Source of the DNA: Roseospira visakhapatnamensis
GTDB lineage: Bacteria; Pseudomonadota; Alphaproteobacteria; Rhodospirillales; Rhodospirillaceae
Direction of reading: 5' to 3'
Length of the DNA stretch: 64,000 nucleotides
NCBI RefSeq assembly: GCF_014197915.1
Contig: NZ_JACIGK010000013.1
Location: 80,850-144,849, forward strand
How positions within the stretch are numbered: the first letter of the stretch is position 1; every line of letters starts with the position of its first letter. Below, piece by piece: positions 36,530 to 45,048 of this stretch. The notes beneath the pieces were generated by a model. That model was not told the origin of the DNA and did not search any database. It was given only the letters and a program-made list of their open reading frames with translations. The translations under genes and the position numbers were made by a program.

Positions 36530-36918
36530 CCGGCCGCGCGATCCGCGCGCGGCTGGCGGCGCTGGGCGCCCTGGCCCTGGCGGGGCTGGCCATGGGACGG
36601 CTGGGGTGGGCCGTGGCCGGACCGGAGCCCTTGCGCACCCAGGCCGAGGCCCACTTCCGCGCGGCCGTGACCGGCGGCGAGTCGGGCCGCCTGCACGCCG
36701 CCGCCGACGCCTGGAAGGACGCGCTGGCCTGGTCGCCCGCCGACCCCTTCGCCTGGACCGGGCTGGCCTGGGCGGAGGCCCTGCGGGGCGCCCCGGCGCC
36801 CTATGTGGCCCGGCTCATGGCGCGCTCGGCGATGCTGTCGCCGCATGTGCCGGCGCTGCGCCGCGCCCGGCACCGCTGGTCGGCGAGGACCCCGCCCCCA
36901 GCAGCACCAGGATGGTGA
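36526..36918 (+). CDS. small membrane-anchored helical-repeat protein
   Basis: This 130-residue frame starts with GTG at 36526, overlapping the double GT4 stop by GTGA. An N-terminal hydrophobic segment (about residues 8-30) is followed by a TPR-like helical hairpin region (TQAEAHFRAAVTGG, LHAAADAWKDALAWSPADPF, AWTGLAWAEALRG). Similar short TPR-bearing membrane proteins accompany O-antigen ligase-type genes in some bacteria; here such a gene lies immediately downstream on the opposite strand. The last 104 bases overlap that gene, so the extreme C-terminus (RTPPPAAPGW) may not be functional. No specific function is assigned. Confidence 0.65.
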   Translation: MTGRAIRARLAALGALALAGLAMGRLGWAVAGPEPLRTQAEAHFRAAVTGGESGRLHAAADAWKDALAWSPADPFAWTGLAWAEALRGAPAPYVARLMARSAMLSPHVPALRRARHRWSARTPPPAAPGW

Positions 36919-38140
36919 CCGCCACCGCCGGCATGTGCAGGGAAAAGTCCAGCAGGCCATGCAACCCGACCACCACCGCCGCCGCCACGGCCAGCCGCGC
37001 CAGCGGATCGCCGGAGGCCCGCGCGCCTGCCCAACTCCCCAGGGCCAGGGCGACAAACGCCGCCATCAGCGCCAGGGCAGCCGGGATCCCCAGGTCCGCC
37101 GCCAGTTCCAGGGGCACCGAATGGGCTTGCAGGACAAGGTGATCCGCGAGCGAGTCGTCGCGGAGGCGATGATAGAGCACCGGAAAGGTGCCCAGGCCAT
37201 GGCCGGTCCAGGGCGCCTCCAGGATCGCCGCGCCGGTCACCCGATACAGATCCCACCGAAGGTCCCCGACCAGATGGGCCGGATCGAGGCGCTCCAGCCA
37301 CCGGCCGCGCCCCGTGGCCAGCAGCAGCAGCGGCAGCCACGGCACCAGGGCCGCGCCCGCCAGCAGGCGCCGCCAGGGACGGCCCCAACCCGGCGGGCGG
37401 GCCAGGACCAGCACCGCCAGCCCGGCCAGCACGCTCGCCAGGCCCCAGCGCGACTCGGTGAACACCACGGCCACCATCCCCAGGGCAACCACGGCCCCCC
37501 ACAGCCGGCGCCCCCATCGGGTTTCGGCCTCGCCGGCCGCCAGCGCCGCCGCCGCCACGCCGATCCCCGCATAGACCGCATAGGCGTTGCGGTTCACAAA
37601 GGTGGCCGTGGCCACGTCGTGGTACGTCCACTTCTCGATCCACCCGATGGTCTGCGTCCCGCTGACCAGCACCGCCAGGGCATAGGCCGCCAAGACGGCG
37701 CCCGTGGTCGCCAGCACGCGGACCAGCCCCCGACGGACAACCGGATCGGGCCCGACCAGCACCGCCCCCAGCCACGCGGCGGTGGCGTAGCCGGCAAGGC
37801 GGACCGCGCCCTCGGCCGTGGCCCAGGGGTCCAGCGACACCGATCCCCAGGGCACGCGCCCGGTCAGGGCCGCCAAGTCCCGCCAGTGCGCCCACGACGC
37901 GCCCAGCCCCGGCGCCGCCTGGACCAGCGCCCACGCCAGGACCCCGCCGAACCCGGCCAGGGCCAGGCACTGCGCCCCGGACCACGGTCGCCGACGGTCC
38001 GGATCCCGCCACAGGGTCCAGGCGGCCAGAACGAACACCCCCGCCAGCAGCAGCGCCCACGACCAGGGCCGGTTGCTGGCCAGGGGCAAGGGCGCCCAGG
38101 CCAGCAGCACGCACAGGACGAGGACGGGTCTCGACACCAT
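36815..38140 (-). CDS. O-antigen ligase / polymerase family (Wzy_C) membrane protein
   Basis: This 441-residue polytopic protein has about 10-12 hydrophobic helices. The large periplasmic loop between residues about 270 and 345 carries the PF04932-type signature TGHGLGTFPVLYHRLR, followed by LQAHSVPLELAADLGIPAAL. Such proteins ligate undecaprenyl-linked glycans to lipid A core, protein or another acceptor, or polymerise them. It is convergent with the glycan-cluster genes and overlaps the 3-prime end of the last one by 104 bases; its last 25 residues are low-complexity. It is the natural final step for a glycan built by the neighbouring transferases, but the acceptor is unknown. Confidence 0.85.
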   Translation of the reverse strand: MVSRPVLVLCVLLAWAPLPLASNRPWSWALLLAGVFVLAAWTLWRDPDRRRPWSGAQCLALAGFGGVLAWALVQAAPGLGASWAHWRDLAALTGRVPWGSVSLDPWATAEGAVRLAGYATAAWLGAVLVGPDPVVRRGLVRVLATTGAVLAAYALAVLVSGTQTIGWIEKWTYHDVATATFVNRNAYAVYAGIGVAAAALAAGEAETRWGRRLWGAVVALGMVAVVFTESRWGLASVLAGLAVLVLARPPGWGRPWRRLLAGAALVPWLPLLLLATGRGRWLERLDPAHLVGDLRWDLYRVTGAAILEAPWTGHGLGTFPVLYHRLRDDSLADHLVLQAHSVPLELAADLGIPAALALMAAFVALALGSWAGARASGDPLARLAVAAAVVVGLHGLLDFSLHMPAVAVTILVLLGAGSSPTSGAGRGAAPAHAATASPSAP

Positions 38141-38372
38141 TGCCGGCGCTCCGGATCCGTGGAACCATGGGATACGTGTGGAAAGGCTATCACGACACGC
38201 AAGTCTCGTCGCCAGGGTCGACCGGCTGTGGCGCGCGGTATCCCGGCAAACCTTAAGACATTATCAGCATCTTTTTGTTTTCATGAGACTTTGGCTGGTC
38301 CAGGACGGACGCGGTGCAGGGCGAGACGGCGGATGCGGCGTCGGGCCCCGCAACCACCACGGGGGCACAGGC

Positions 38373-39437
38373 ATGGGGGACGGCGGCGATATCCGCGCCG
38401 GACAGGGGGACGCGGCCCGAACCCGGTGGTCCGGCCGGGCACCCTTGGCCGCGACCTGGGGTCTGGCGCTGGCGCTCGCCGTGGTCGGCGCGGGGCTGAT
38501 CGCGCGCCCGGCCTGGAGCCAGCAGGTCTATTCCTTCGCCGACATCATGGCGGCCCTGACCGTGCGCCTGCCCGTCGGGCAGACGATCCCCGACGTGCAA
38601 CCCCTGACCTTGCAGGAGGCGGTCCGCTCCCTGACCCTGGAGCAGGCCCCGCGCCATCCGGCCAACGTGGCGCGAATCGCCGGGGTCATGGCGCAGGTGC
38701 GGCGCGACGACGTCACCCGGCGGGCCGTCCATGGCGGCATCGCCGCCGCGCTGGACTCCCTGGTGGCCAGCGGGCGGCTGGCGCCCCTGGGCCGGGACCT
38801 GATGATGGAACAGGTGGGGATCGCCCTGGGCCTCGCGGGGCCGCCCGCGCTGTCGTCACCATCACCGGCATCGCCCTCCTCGACGTCACCGGCGCGCCCG
38901 CCCGTGACACCGGGCGCGATCCCTCCGGCCGCCGACTCCGGACCGCTTCCGCCCCCGGATCCGCCGCTCATCACCGCCCCCGTGTCGCGCATACCCGCGC
39001 CCGCCGTCACTACCACGCCGGAGGCCCCGCCGCCCCGGGCGGCACCGGTGCCGCCGGCCACCACGGCGACCCTTCCCCCGGCACATCTGGCGCCTCCAAG
39101 CCCGCCGCCGATGCCGTCCAACACCCCCGCGACCGCCCCGTCGCCCTATCCGGCGCCACCGGGAACGGCCCCGGGGCCGCCCGGCGGCGCGCCGCCCTAT
39201 GCGTCGGCGACCCCGTCGCCCTATCATCCGGCCCCGCCGTATCCGCCGACGTACGCCACCCCGGCGCCATCGCCCTACCCCGCGCCCGGCACGGTCCCGG
39301 CCCCCACCCCCTGGCAGGGCCTCGGCCCCCAGCCGGGACAGGCGCTGTTTCCCTCGACGATCACGCCGGGCACGCTGATGGACCTGCCACCCGAGGTCAC
39401 CGCGCCCCCCGCCACGGTCGCAGACAGCGGCAGTTGA
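38373..39437 (+). CDS. exported proline-rich protein
   Basis: This protein of about 354 residues has an N-terminal signal sequence (hydrophobic ATWGLALALAVVGAGLIA, cleavage near AWSQQ), a globular part of about 120 residues (VYSFADIMAALTVRLPVGQT, LTLEQAPRHPANVARIAGVM), and then about 190 residues dominated by Pro, Ala, Ser and Thr with repeated PSPYPAP-type stretches. It is probably periplasmic or surface exposed; the proline tail may span the peptidoglycan. ATG at 38373 is preferred because GGGGGCAC lies upstream; ATG at 38283 in the same frame has no ribosome site. I recognise no family. Confidence 0.65.
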   Translation: MGDGGDIRAGQGDAARTRWSGRAPLAATWGLALALAVVGAGLIARPAWSQQVYSFADIMAALTVRLPVGQTIPDVQPLTLQEAVRSLTLEQAPRHPANVARIAGVMAQVRRDDVTRRAVHGGIAAALDSLVASGRLAPLGRDLMMEQVGIALGLAGPPALSSPSPASPSSTSPARPPVTPGAIPPAADSGPLPPPDPPLITAPVSRIPAPAVTTTPEAPPPRAAPVPPATTATLPPAHLAPPSPPPMPSNTPATAPSPYPAPPGTAPGPPGGAPPYASATPSPYHPAPPYPPTYATPAPSPYPAPGTVPAPTPWQGLGPQPGQALFPSTITPGTLMDLPPEVTAPPATVADSGS

Positions 39438-39563
39438 TCCCGCGCCGGCCATCCCCTTGTTGAAAAAATGGCTCTGGCGGCGCCGGAAACGGATGCCGTA
39501 TGACTCGGGACGGCCCGGGGACCATCCCCCGGAGCTTCTCCCGGCGCGAAGGAGCCGATGTCC

Positions 39564-41252
39564 ATGACCGACCACGCGGACCGCTTGATCATCGCCCTGG
39601 CCCAGATCAATCCCACGGTCGGCGACATCCCCGGCAACGCCGACCGCATCCGCGCCGCCCGCGCCCGGGCGGCGGCCGAGGACGCCGACCTCGTGGTGTT
39701 CCCGGAACTGTCGGTCTGCGGCTATCCGCCCGAGGATCTGGTGCTGCGCAACGCGTTCCTGGACACGGTGCAGGCGGCTTTGCTGGCCCTGGCGGCGGAG
39801 ACGGCCGACGGCGGCCCGGCGCTGCTGGTGGGCGCGCCCTGGCGCTTCACGGACCTGGACGACGACCGCCGCAAGCTGGGCAATGCCGCCCTGCTGCTGG
39901 ACCGGGGCGAGATCCACTTCGTCGGCCTGAAGCATCTGCTGCCGAACTACGGAGTGTTCGACGAGGTGCGGGTGTTCTCGCGCGGGCCGCTGCCCGACGT
40001 GGTTCCGGTCAAGGGGACGCGGCTGGGCATCATGGTCTGCGAGGACATGTGGGATCCGCGCGTGTCCGCGCACCTGGCGGCCCAGGGCGCGGAACTGCTG
40101 GTGGTCATCAACGGGTCCCCCTACGAGGTCGAGAAGCCCAACCAGCGCCTGGACCACGCCCTGCCCCGGGTGGCGGAAACGGGCCTGCCATTGGTCTATG
40201 TCAACCAGGTGGGCGGACAGGACGAACTGGTGTTCGACGGCGACTCGTTCATCGTCGCCGCCGACGGAACCCTCGCCGGCCGCCTGCCGGCCTGGCGCGA
40301 GGCCGTGGTGTCGACCGCCTGGATGCGCGCGGGCGACGGCCCGTGGCTGTGCGCCAATGCCCCGCTTGAACCGCGCGCCAGTTTCGAGGAAAGCCTCTAT
40401 CGCGCCATGGTGCTGGGCTTGGCGGACTACGTGACCAAGAACGGATTCCCCGGCGTGATCCTGGGCCTGTCGGGTGGCATCGACAGCGCCTTGTCGGCGG
40501 CGGTGGCGGTCGACGCCCTGGGGCCGGAGCGGGTGTGGTGCGTCATGATGCCGTCGCGGCACACCTCCGGCCACAGCCTGGAGGACGCCGAGGGCGTCGC
40601 CCGCCTGCTGGGCGCGCGCTACGACACCGTGCCCATCACCCAGGCCATGAACGCCTTCGACGGCATGCTGTGCGACCTGTTCGCCGGCCGTCACGCGGAC
40701 GTGACCGAGGAGAACATCCAGTCGCGCCTGCGCGGCATGACGCTCATGGCGCTGTCCAACAAGTTCGGCCCCATGGTGCTATCCACGGGCAACAAGTCGG
40801 AAATGAGCGTCGGCTACGCCACCCTGTATGGCGACATGTGCGGCGGATACTCGGTGTTGAAGGACGTCTACAAGACCACGGTCGTTCAGGTCAGCCGCTG
40901 GCGCAACGACCACGGCCGGCCCGAGGGCCTGCTGGGACCGGACGGCCCGGTGATGCCCGAGCGGGTCATCACCAAGCCTCCCACGGCCGAGTTGCGCCCG
41001 GACCAGAAGGACGAGGACAGCCTGCCGCCGTACGGCGTGCTGGACGGCATCCTGCATGGCCTGATCGAGAACGAGCAGGGGGTGGCCGACCTGATCGCCG
41101 AGGGCCGCGACCCCGAGATCGTGCATCGGGTCTGGCGGCTCCTGAACGTGGCCGAGTACAAGCGCCGCCAGGCGCCTCCGGGCGTCAAGATCAGCCTGCG
41201 GGCCTTCGGCCGCGACCGGCGCTATCCCATCACCAACCGCTTCCCGGGATAG
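39564..41252 (+). CDS. nadE: glutamine-dependent NAD+ synthetase
   Basis: This enzyme of about 562 residues amidates nicotinate adenine dinucleotide to NAD+ with glutamine as nitrogen donor. The N-terminal nitrilase-like glutaminase has the triad Glu48 (FPELSVCGYPPEDL), Lys123 (GLKHLLPNYGVFDE) and Cys159 (GIMVCEDMWDP). The C-terminal synthetase domain has the pyrophosphate loop LGLSGGIDSALSAAVAVDAL near residue 300 and STGNKSEMSVGYATLYGD. ATG at 39564 lies nine bases after AAGGAG; an ATG two codons earlier is too close to it. Single gene with its own leader. It complements pncA at 11307 in NAD salvage. Confidence 0.95.
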   Translation: MTDHADRLIIALAQINPTVGDIPGNADRIRAARARAAAEDADLVVFPELSVCGYPPEDLVLRNAFLDTVQAALLALAAETADGGPALLVGAPWRFTDLDDDRRKLGNAALLLDRGEIHFVGLKHLLPNYGVFDEVRVFSRGPLPDVVPVKGTRLGIMVCEDMWDPRVSAHLAAQGAELLVVINGSPYEVEKPNQRLDHALPRVAETGLPLVYVNQVGGQDELVFDGDSFIVAADGTLAGRLPAWREAVVSTAWMRAGDGPWLCANAPLEPRASFEESLYRAMVLGLADYVTKNGFPGVILGLSGGIDSALSAAVAVDALGPERVWCVMMPSRHTSGHSLEDAEGVARLLGARYDTVPITQAMNAFDGMLCDLFAGRHADVTEENIQSRLRGMTLMALSNKFGPMVLSTGNKSEMSVGYATLYGDMCGGYSVLKDVYKTTVVQVSRWRNDHGRPEGLLGPDGPVMPERVITKPPTAELRPDQKDEDSLPPYGVLDGILHGLIENEQGVADLIAEGRDPEIVHRVWRLLNVAEYKRRQAPPGVKISLRAFGRDRRYPITNRFPG

Positions 41253-41270
41253 GTCCCGTCCCTCGCGCGC

Positions 41271-41309
41271 AAAAAAGAACCGGCGGCCCGAGGGGAGGGG
41301 CCGCCGGTT
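41271..41309 (-). terminator. strong intrinsic terminator of small-RNA candidate 1
   Basis: On the minus strand a 12-bp GC-rich stem (arms 41278-41289 and 41298-41309) closes an 8-base loop CTCCCCTC and is followed by CTTTTTT. The stem has no T-run on the plus strand, so it ends minus-strand transcription rather than nadE, although nadE stops only 25 bases away. Confidence 0.85.
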
Positions 41310-41513
41310 GATGTTCGACAGTCCGGCTGTGGAGGGGTCGTGATCCGTGGCTGAGGCGGATCACGGTGCCGGACCCTGAGGGTCAACAGATCTGGCTGTC
41401 AGGATCGCGTGCTCGTGGAGGAGACTTGATCTGAAGGGTTGCCATGAGGTCCATTGATGGCGGGCCGTGTCGTGCCCACCGTTGATATCCCGACTATCGT
41501 ACTCGGGCACTTA
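41271..41513 (-). ncRNA. candidate small RNA 1 (tandem pair)
   Basis: This is a non-coding segment with a strong minus-strand terminator at its end and a homologous copy 400 bases away. Shared parts in the same order and nearly the same spacing are an upstream ATGACA-x-AC box (41531-41551), a GGGCACGACACGGCCC hairpin (41462-41477), a second hairpin with arms 41340-41347 and 41357-41364 (GTGATCCG/CGGATCAC) and the identical terminator. One base pair in the second hairpin covaries with copy 2 (T-A to C-G). The 5-prime end near 41513 is an estimate from an ATGACA/TAGGAC promoter-like pair. The CU-rich terminator loop could pair with ribosome sites, as in CCUCC-type alphaproteobacterial small RNAs. 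Confidence 0.55.
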
Positions 41514-41669
41514 CCGGAGTCCTACCGGATTATGAAAAGTCTGTCATAGTTCTAATGCGCAGCGGTGACCAGCGCCGGCGCCGGATGTGGCGCTTCCCTG
41601 ACGTCGCCCCCCGCTGCCCAGCCGCCCGGCCGCCGCGACCACGCCGACGCCTCCACGCTCGCCACAGCA

Positions 41670-41713
41670 AAACAGAAAACCGGCGGCCCGAGGGGAGGGG
41701 CCGCCGGTTTTCT
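41670..41713 (-). terminator. intrinsic terminator of small-RNA candidate 2
   Basis: A perfect 16-bp stem (41674-41689 with 41698-41713) closes the same CTCCCCTC loop on the minus strand, ending in TTTTCTGTTTTG. 32 consecutive bases (41678-41709) are identical to the copy at 41278-41309. Confidence 0.82.
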
Positions 41714-41928
41714 GAATTGGAACCCAATCGTGGAGGGGATCGCGACACGTGGCTGAAGCGCATCGCAGGGTGGGATGGGGTTCGCGGAGGGTCGGATTGG
41801 CTGACGATGCTCGAAGGGCTGGAAGACGGTGGCCGTGTGGAGGGACTGTCCTCGGATCGGTTGGCGCGAAGGGGCTGGGGCCGTGTCGTGCCCGCTGTTT
41901 GATGATGAGAGAATGACAGACCTCACCT
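41670..41928 (-). ncRNA. candidate small RNA 2 (tandem pair)
   Basis: This second copy of the element at 41271-41513 has the same order of parts. The upstream ATGACA-x-AC-xx-TTCAT box lies at about 41945-41970, 56 bases before GGGCACGACACGGCCC (41878-41893, identical in both copies). A weaker form of the internal hairpin lies near 41741-41765, and the terminator ends it. No frame within it has a ribosome site or family match. The 5-prime end is estimated. The two copies differ at many positions outside the structured blocks, indicating an old duplication kept by selection on structure. Confidence 0.52.
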
Positions 41929-42039
41929 TGCCGCAAGCCTGCGGGCACATGAACCGTTTGTCATTCTTCCGGGCGGCCCTGGCGAGGCGGCGACGCCCAC
42001 CCGGGACGGCATGATCTCCCTCAAGACATGGTCTCCCTC

Positions 42040-42081
42040 AAAAAAAACCGCCGTTCCCGGGAGGCAACTCGGGAACGGCGG
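42040..42081 (-). terminator. intrinsic terminator downstream of ftsK
   Basis: A minus-strand stem of 12 bp (CCGCCGTTCCCG at 42048-42059 with CGGGAACGGCGG at 42070-42081) is followed by eight T residues. It lies about 190 bases past the ftsK stop, so it either ends a long ftsK 3-prime untranslated region or a separate small RNA. Its loop, AGTTGCCTCC on that strand, again holds CCTCC. Confidence 0.88.
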
Positions 42082-42272
42082 CAAGGGGCGCCTCGGGCGC
42101 CATCCTTGACGGTGGCGGACCCCGCGACGATACAGATCTGACGGTCCGTCCGGCCCCCCGACCCGCAGGCCGTGCGGCGCGGGCTCAGGGCACCAGACTC
42201 ACCTTCCTGCGAGGTCCGGTCCTTCCCGGACGGCATGCGAGGGCGCATCCGGACCAGGGCGGCGGGTGTCGA

Positions 42273-44687
42273 TCAGGCGGCCTCCTCCGGCAACAGCACC
42301 TCGCGCTTGCCCACATGGTTGGCGCGGCCCACCATGCCTTCCTTCTCCATGCGTTCGATGATGCGCGCGGCGCGGTTGTAGCCGATCTGAAGATGGCGCT
42401 GGACGAAACTGGTGGACGCCTTGCGTTCCCGGGCCACCAGGGCCACGGCCCGATCGAACAAGGGGTCGTGGCCGGTCGCGGCCGCGCCGCCGCCGCCCTC
42501 GGCGCCCTCGCCGGCCGTGTCCTCGTCGTCCACGGTGACCGCGTCCACATAGTCGGGACCGCCCCCCTGCCCCCGCAGATGATCGCAGATGCGCTCCACC
42601 TCCTCGTCGGACACGAATGGTCCGTGCACGCGGGTAATGCGGCCGCCGGCGGCCATGTAGAGCATGTCGCCCTGACCCAGAAGCTGCTCGGCGCCCTGCT
42701 CGCCCAGCACGGTGCGGCTGTCGATCTTGCTGGTCACCTGGAAGCTGACGCGGGTCGGGAAGTTGGCCTTGATGGTGCCGGTGATGACGTCGACGGAGGG
42801 GCGCTGCGTGGCCATGATCAGGTGGATCCCGGCGGCCCGGGCCATCTGCGCGAGTCGCTGGATGGCGGCCTCCACCTCCTTGCCGGCGACCAGCATCAGG
42901 TCGGCCATCTCGTCGACGACGATCACCAGGTTGGGCAGGGGCCGCAGGTCCATGGCCTGCTGTTCGTAGACCGGCTCGCCGGTCTCGGGATCGAAGCCGG
43001 TCTGCACCGTGCGCACCACGGGACCGCCCTCGGCGAGCGCCTTCTCGACCTTCTGGTTGAAGCCCTGAATATTGCGCACGCCCATCTGGCTCATGGCCCG
43101 ATAGCGGTTCTCCATCTCCTTGACCGCCCACTTGAGCGCCACCACCGCCTTGCCGGGATCGGTGACCACGGGGGTCAGCAGATGGGGGATGGCGTCGTAG
43201 GCGGACAGTTCCAGCATCTTGGGGTCGATCAGGATCAGGCGGCAGCGTTCCGGCGGCAGCCGGTACAGCAGCGACAGGATCATGGCGTTGACGGCCACCG
43301 ACTTGCCCGAACCGGTGGTGCCGGCGATCAGCATATGCGGCATGCGCGACAGGTCGGCGAAGACGGGGCCGCCGCCGATGTCGCGACCCAGGGCCAGGGT
43401 CAGCGCCAGGTCCCCCTTGGCGAAGCCCTCGGTGGCCAGCAGTTCCCGCAGGTTCACGCCCTGGCGGCGCGCGTTGGGAAGCTCGATGCCGATGACGCTC
43501 TTGCCGGGGATGACGGCGATGCGCACCGACACCGCGCTCATGGCGCGGGCGATGTCGTCGGCCAGGCCGATGATGCGCGCGGTCTTGATGCCCGGCGCCG
43601 GCTCCAGTTCGTACAGGGTGACCACCGGGCCGGGGCGCACGCGTACGATCTCGCCCTTGATCCCGTAGTCGCTCAGCACGCCCTCCAGCAGGCGGGCGTT
43701 GTTGGCCAGCGCCTCCTCGTTGATGCGGCGCTGGGTCTCGGTGGCGCGCGGCGGACTGAGCAGGTCCAGCGGCGGCAACGGGCCCCCTTCGGCATCCTCC
43801 GCCGGATCCGGAAACAGGCTGCCCTGGCGGGCGCGCAGGGTCTCGCGGGCGCCCTGGGCCGCCGGCGGACGAGCGGGCGCCTCGACGACGGCGCGCCGGG
43901 CGCGTCCGGACGCGGGAGCCGCCGGCGCCGGATCGGACAGCATGACAGGCGGCGCGGCGGGCTCGTCCTCCAGGACGGGTTCGTGGCGCAGGCGCGCCAG
44001 ACCGGACCGCGCCAGGGCGGACAGACCGGCCGCCAGGGCGATGGGCGCCCACAGGGCGGCGAGCAGCCGCCGGCCCGTGGCCAGCAGACCGGCGCGGGCC
44101 TCGCGGAGATGGCCCCAGCGCAGCCCCAGGGCGACGATGGCCAGCCAGGCGCCCAGAACGCCGGCCACCGCCGCCGGCACCAGATCCCAGGAACCGTCGG
44201 GCGCGACCTCGGCCAGGCCGTGCAGGCTCCAGGCCAGCAGCACGCTCCCCAGGATCCCCCCGGGGCCGGCATGGGTGGGCCAGGTGGTCGCCGGCGACAG
44301 GCCCGCCACGGCAAGCGCCAGCAGGGGCAGCGCGAGAGCGAGGATCGCCGGACGCCACGGGGAACCCTTGATCGGGTCGCCGGTCAGCAGCCGCAGGCTC
44401 CATACGCCCAGGGCCAGCACCGCCAGCACCGCCCCCAGGCCCAGCGTCTGCCAGGCCAGGTCGGCCAGCACGGCGCCGGCGGGGCCCATCATGTTCAACG
44501 GGCGCTCGGGGCTGGCCACGTTCCAGGAAGGATCGGTGGGATAGTGGGTCAGGAGGGCCGCCGCCGTGCCCATGGCGACGCCCAGCGTCACCAGGCCGAG
44601 CGCGCGACGCCCGCCGCATGCCAGGGCCCGGGCGAGATCGGGTGGCAGGAATGGTGTCCGGTGCCGGGCCACGGCGCTTTTCGTCAT
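42273..44687 (-). CDS. ftsK: DNA translocase FtsK
   Basis: This 804-residue septal DNA pump clears chromosomes at division. The N-terminal 220 residues hold four to five membrane helices, followed by a short Pro/Ala linker, then the alpha/beta motor domain with Walker [10 protein letters not shown] and Walker [12 protein letters not shown], the [20 protein letters not shown] segment and [13 protein letters not shown]. The C-terminal gamma winged-helix (about 735-800, [20 protein letters not shown]) should recognise polarity sequences and XerCD. The ATG at 44687 gives the conventional FtsK N-terminus with a basic leader. The gene is monocistronic and flanked by an AT-rich promoter region at about 44745-44805. 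Confidence 0.95.
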   Translation of the reverse strand: MTKSAVARHRTPFLPPDLARALACGGRRALGLVTLGVAMGTAAALLTHYPTDPSWNVASPERPLNMMGPAGAVLADLAWQTLGLGAVLAVLALGVWSLRLLTGDPIKGSPWRPAILALALPLLALAVAGLSPATTWPTHAGPGGILGSVLLAWSLHGLAEVAPDGSWDLVPAAVAGVLGAWLAIVALGLRWGHLREARAGLLATGRRLLAALWAPIALAAGLSALARSGLARLRHEPVLEDEPAAPPVMLSDPAPAAPASGRARRAVVEAPARPPAAQGARETLRARQGSLFPDPAEDAEGGPLPPLDLLSPPRATETQRRINEEALANNARLLEGVLSDYGIKGEIVRVRPGPVVTLYELEPAPGIKTARIIGLADDIARAMSAVSVRIAVIPGKSVIGIELPNARRQGVNLRELLATEGFAKGDLALTLALGRDIGGGPVFADLSRMPHMLIAGTTGSGKSVAVNAMILSLLYRLPPERCRLILIDPKMLELSAYDAIPHLLTPVVTDPGKAVVALKWAVKEMENRYRAMSQMGVRNIQGFNQKVEKALAEGGPVVRTVQTGFDPETGEPVYEQQAMDLRPLPNLVIVVDEMADLMLVAGKEVEAAIQRLAQMARAAGIHLIMATQRPSVDVITGTIKANFPTRVSFQVTSKIDSRTVLGEQGAEQLLGQGDMLYMAAGGRITRVHGPFVSDEEVERICDHLRGQGGGPDYVDAVTVDDEDTAGEGAEGGGGAAATGHDPLFDRAVALVARERKASTSFVQRHLQIGYNRAARIIERMEKEGMVGRANHVGKREVLLPEEAA

Positions 44688-45048
44688 GGGTGCGCGCCCT
44701 TTTTGCCCATACCGCGACCACCGTCGGGACCGGGCCGTCTCTTGGCGTTCATATTAAGAAGTTTTTACAATGTCTTATAGCGGCTCTTTTCATTCGTTTC
44801 TGAAGAATACCCATGTTCGGCGTCGGGAGCAAGAGCCGTGAGTCGCCGACCCGCCCCGACTCGCCCCTCGGCGGGCGGCACGGATCGCCGGGCCGCGCTT
44901 GCCCGCGACGCGGCGTTCGGCGACAATCCGCCCGGTCGGGGGGCTTGGTGGCCGGCGGGCCGAGCGGCCGGGACGGCGGACGTCCGGGGTCGCGAGGTGA
45001 TCGGATACGGCAATCGGACACCGGGGCGCACGGCTGAACGAGGGAGTG
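44688..45048. promoter_or_regulatory. divergent promoter region between ftsK and a membrane-protein gene
   Basis: The stretch 44745-44805 is AT-rich (runs such as AAGTTTTTACAATG and CTTTTCATTCG), unlike the rest, and is a natural promoter site for ftsK. The remaining part to 45035 is GC-rich without a recognisable gene or structure. GAGGGAG at 45040-45046 is the ribosome site of the next gene. Confidence 0.5.

Noticed and set aside
41555..41902. Small open frames over the small-RNA pair
   Set aside because: They lack ribosome sites, overlap each other in several frames and span the conserved terminator hairpin.
42315..44780. An 821-codon plus-strand open frame across ftsK
   Set aside because: Antisense shadow; the minus strand has complete FtsK motor motifs.
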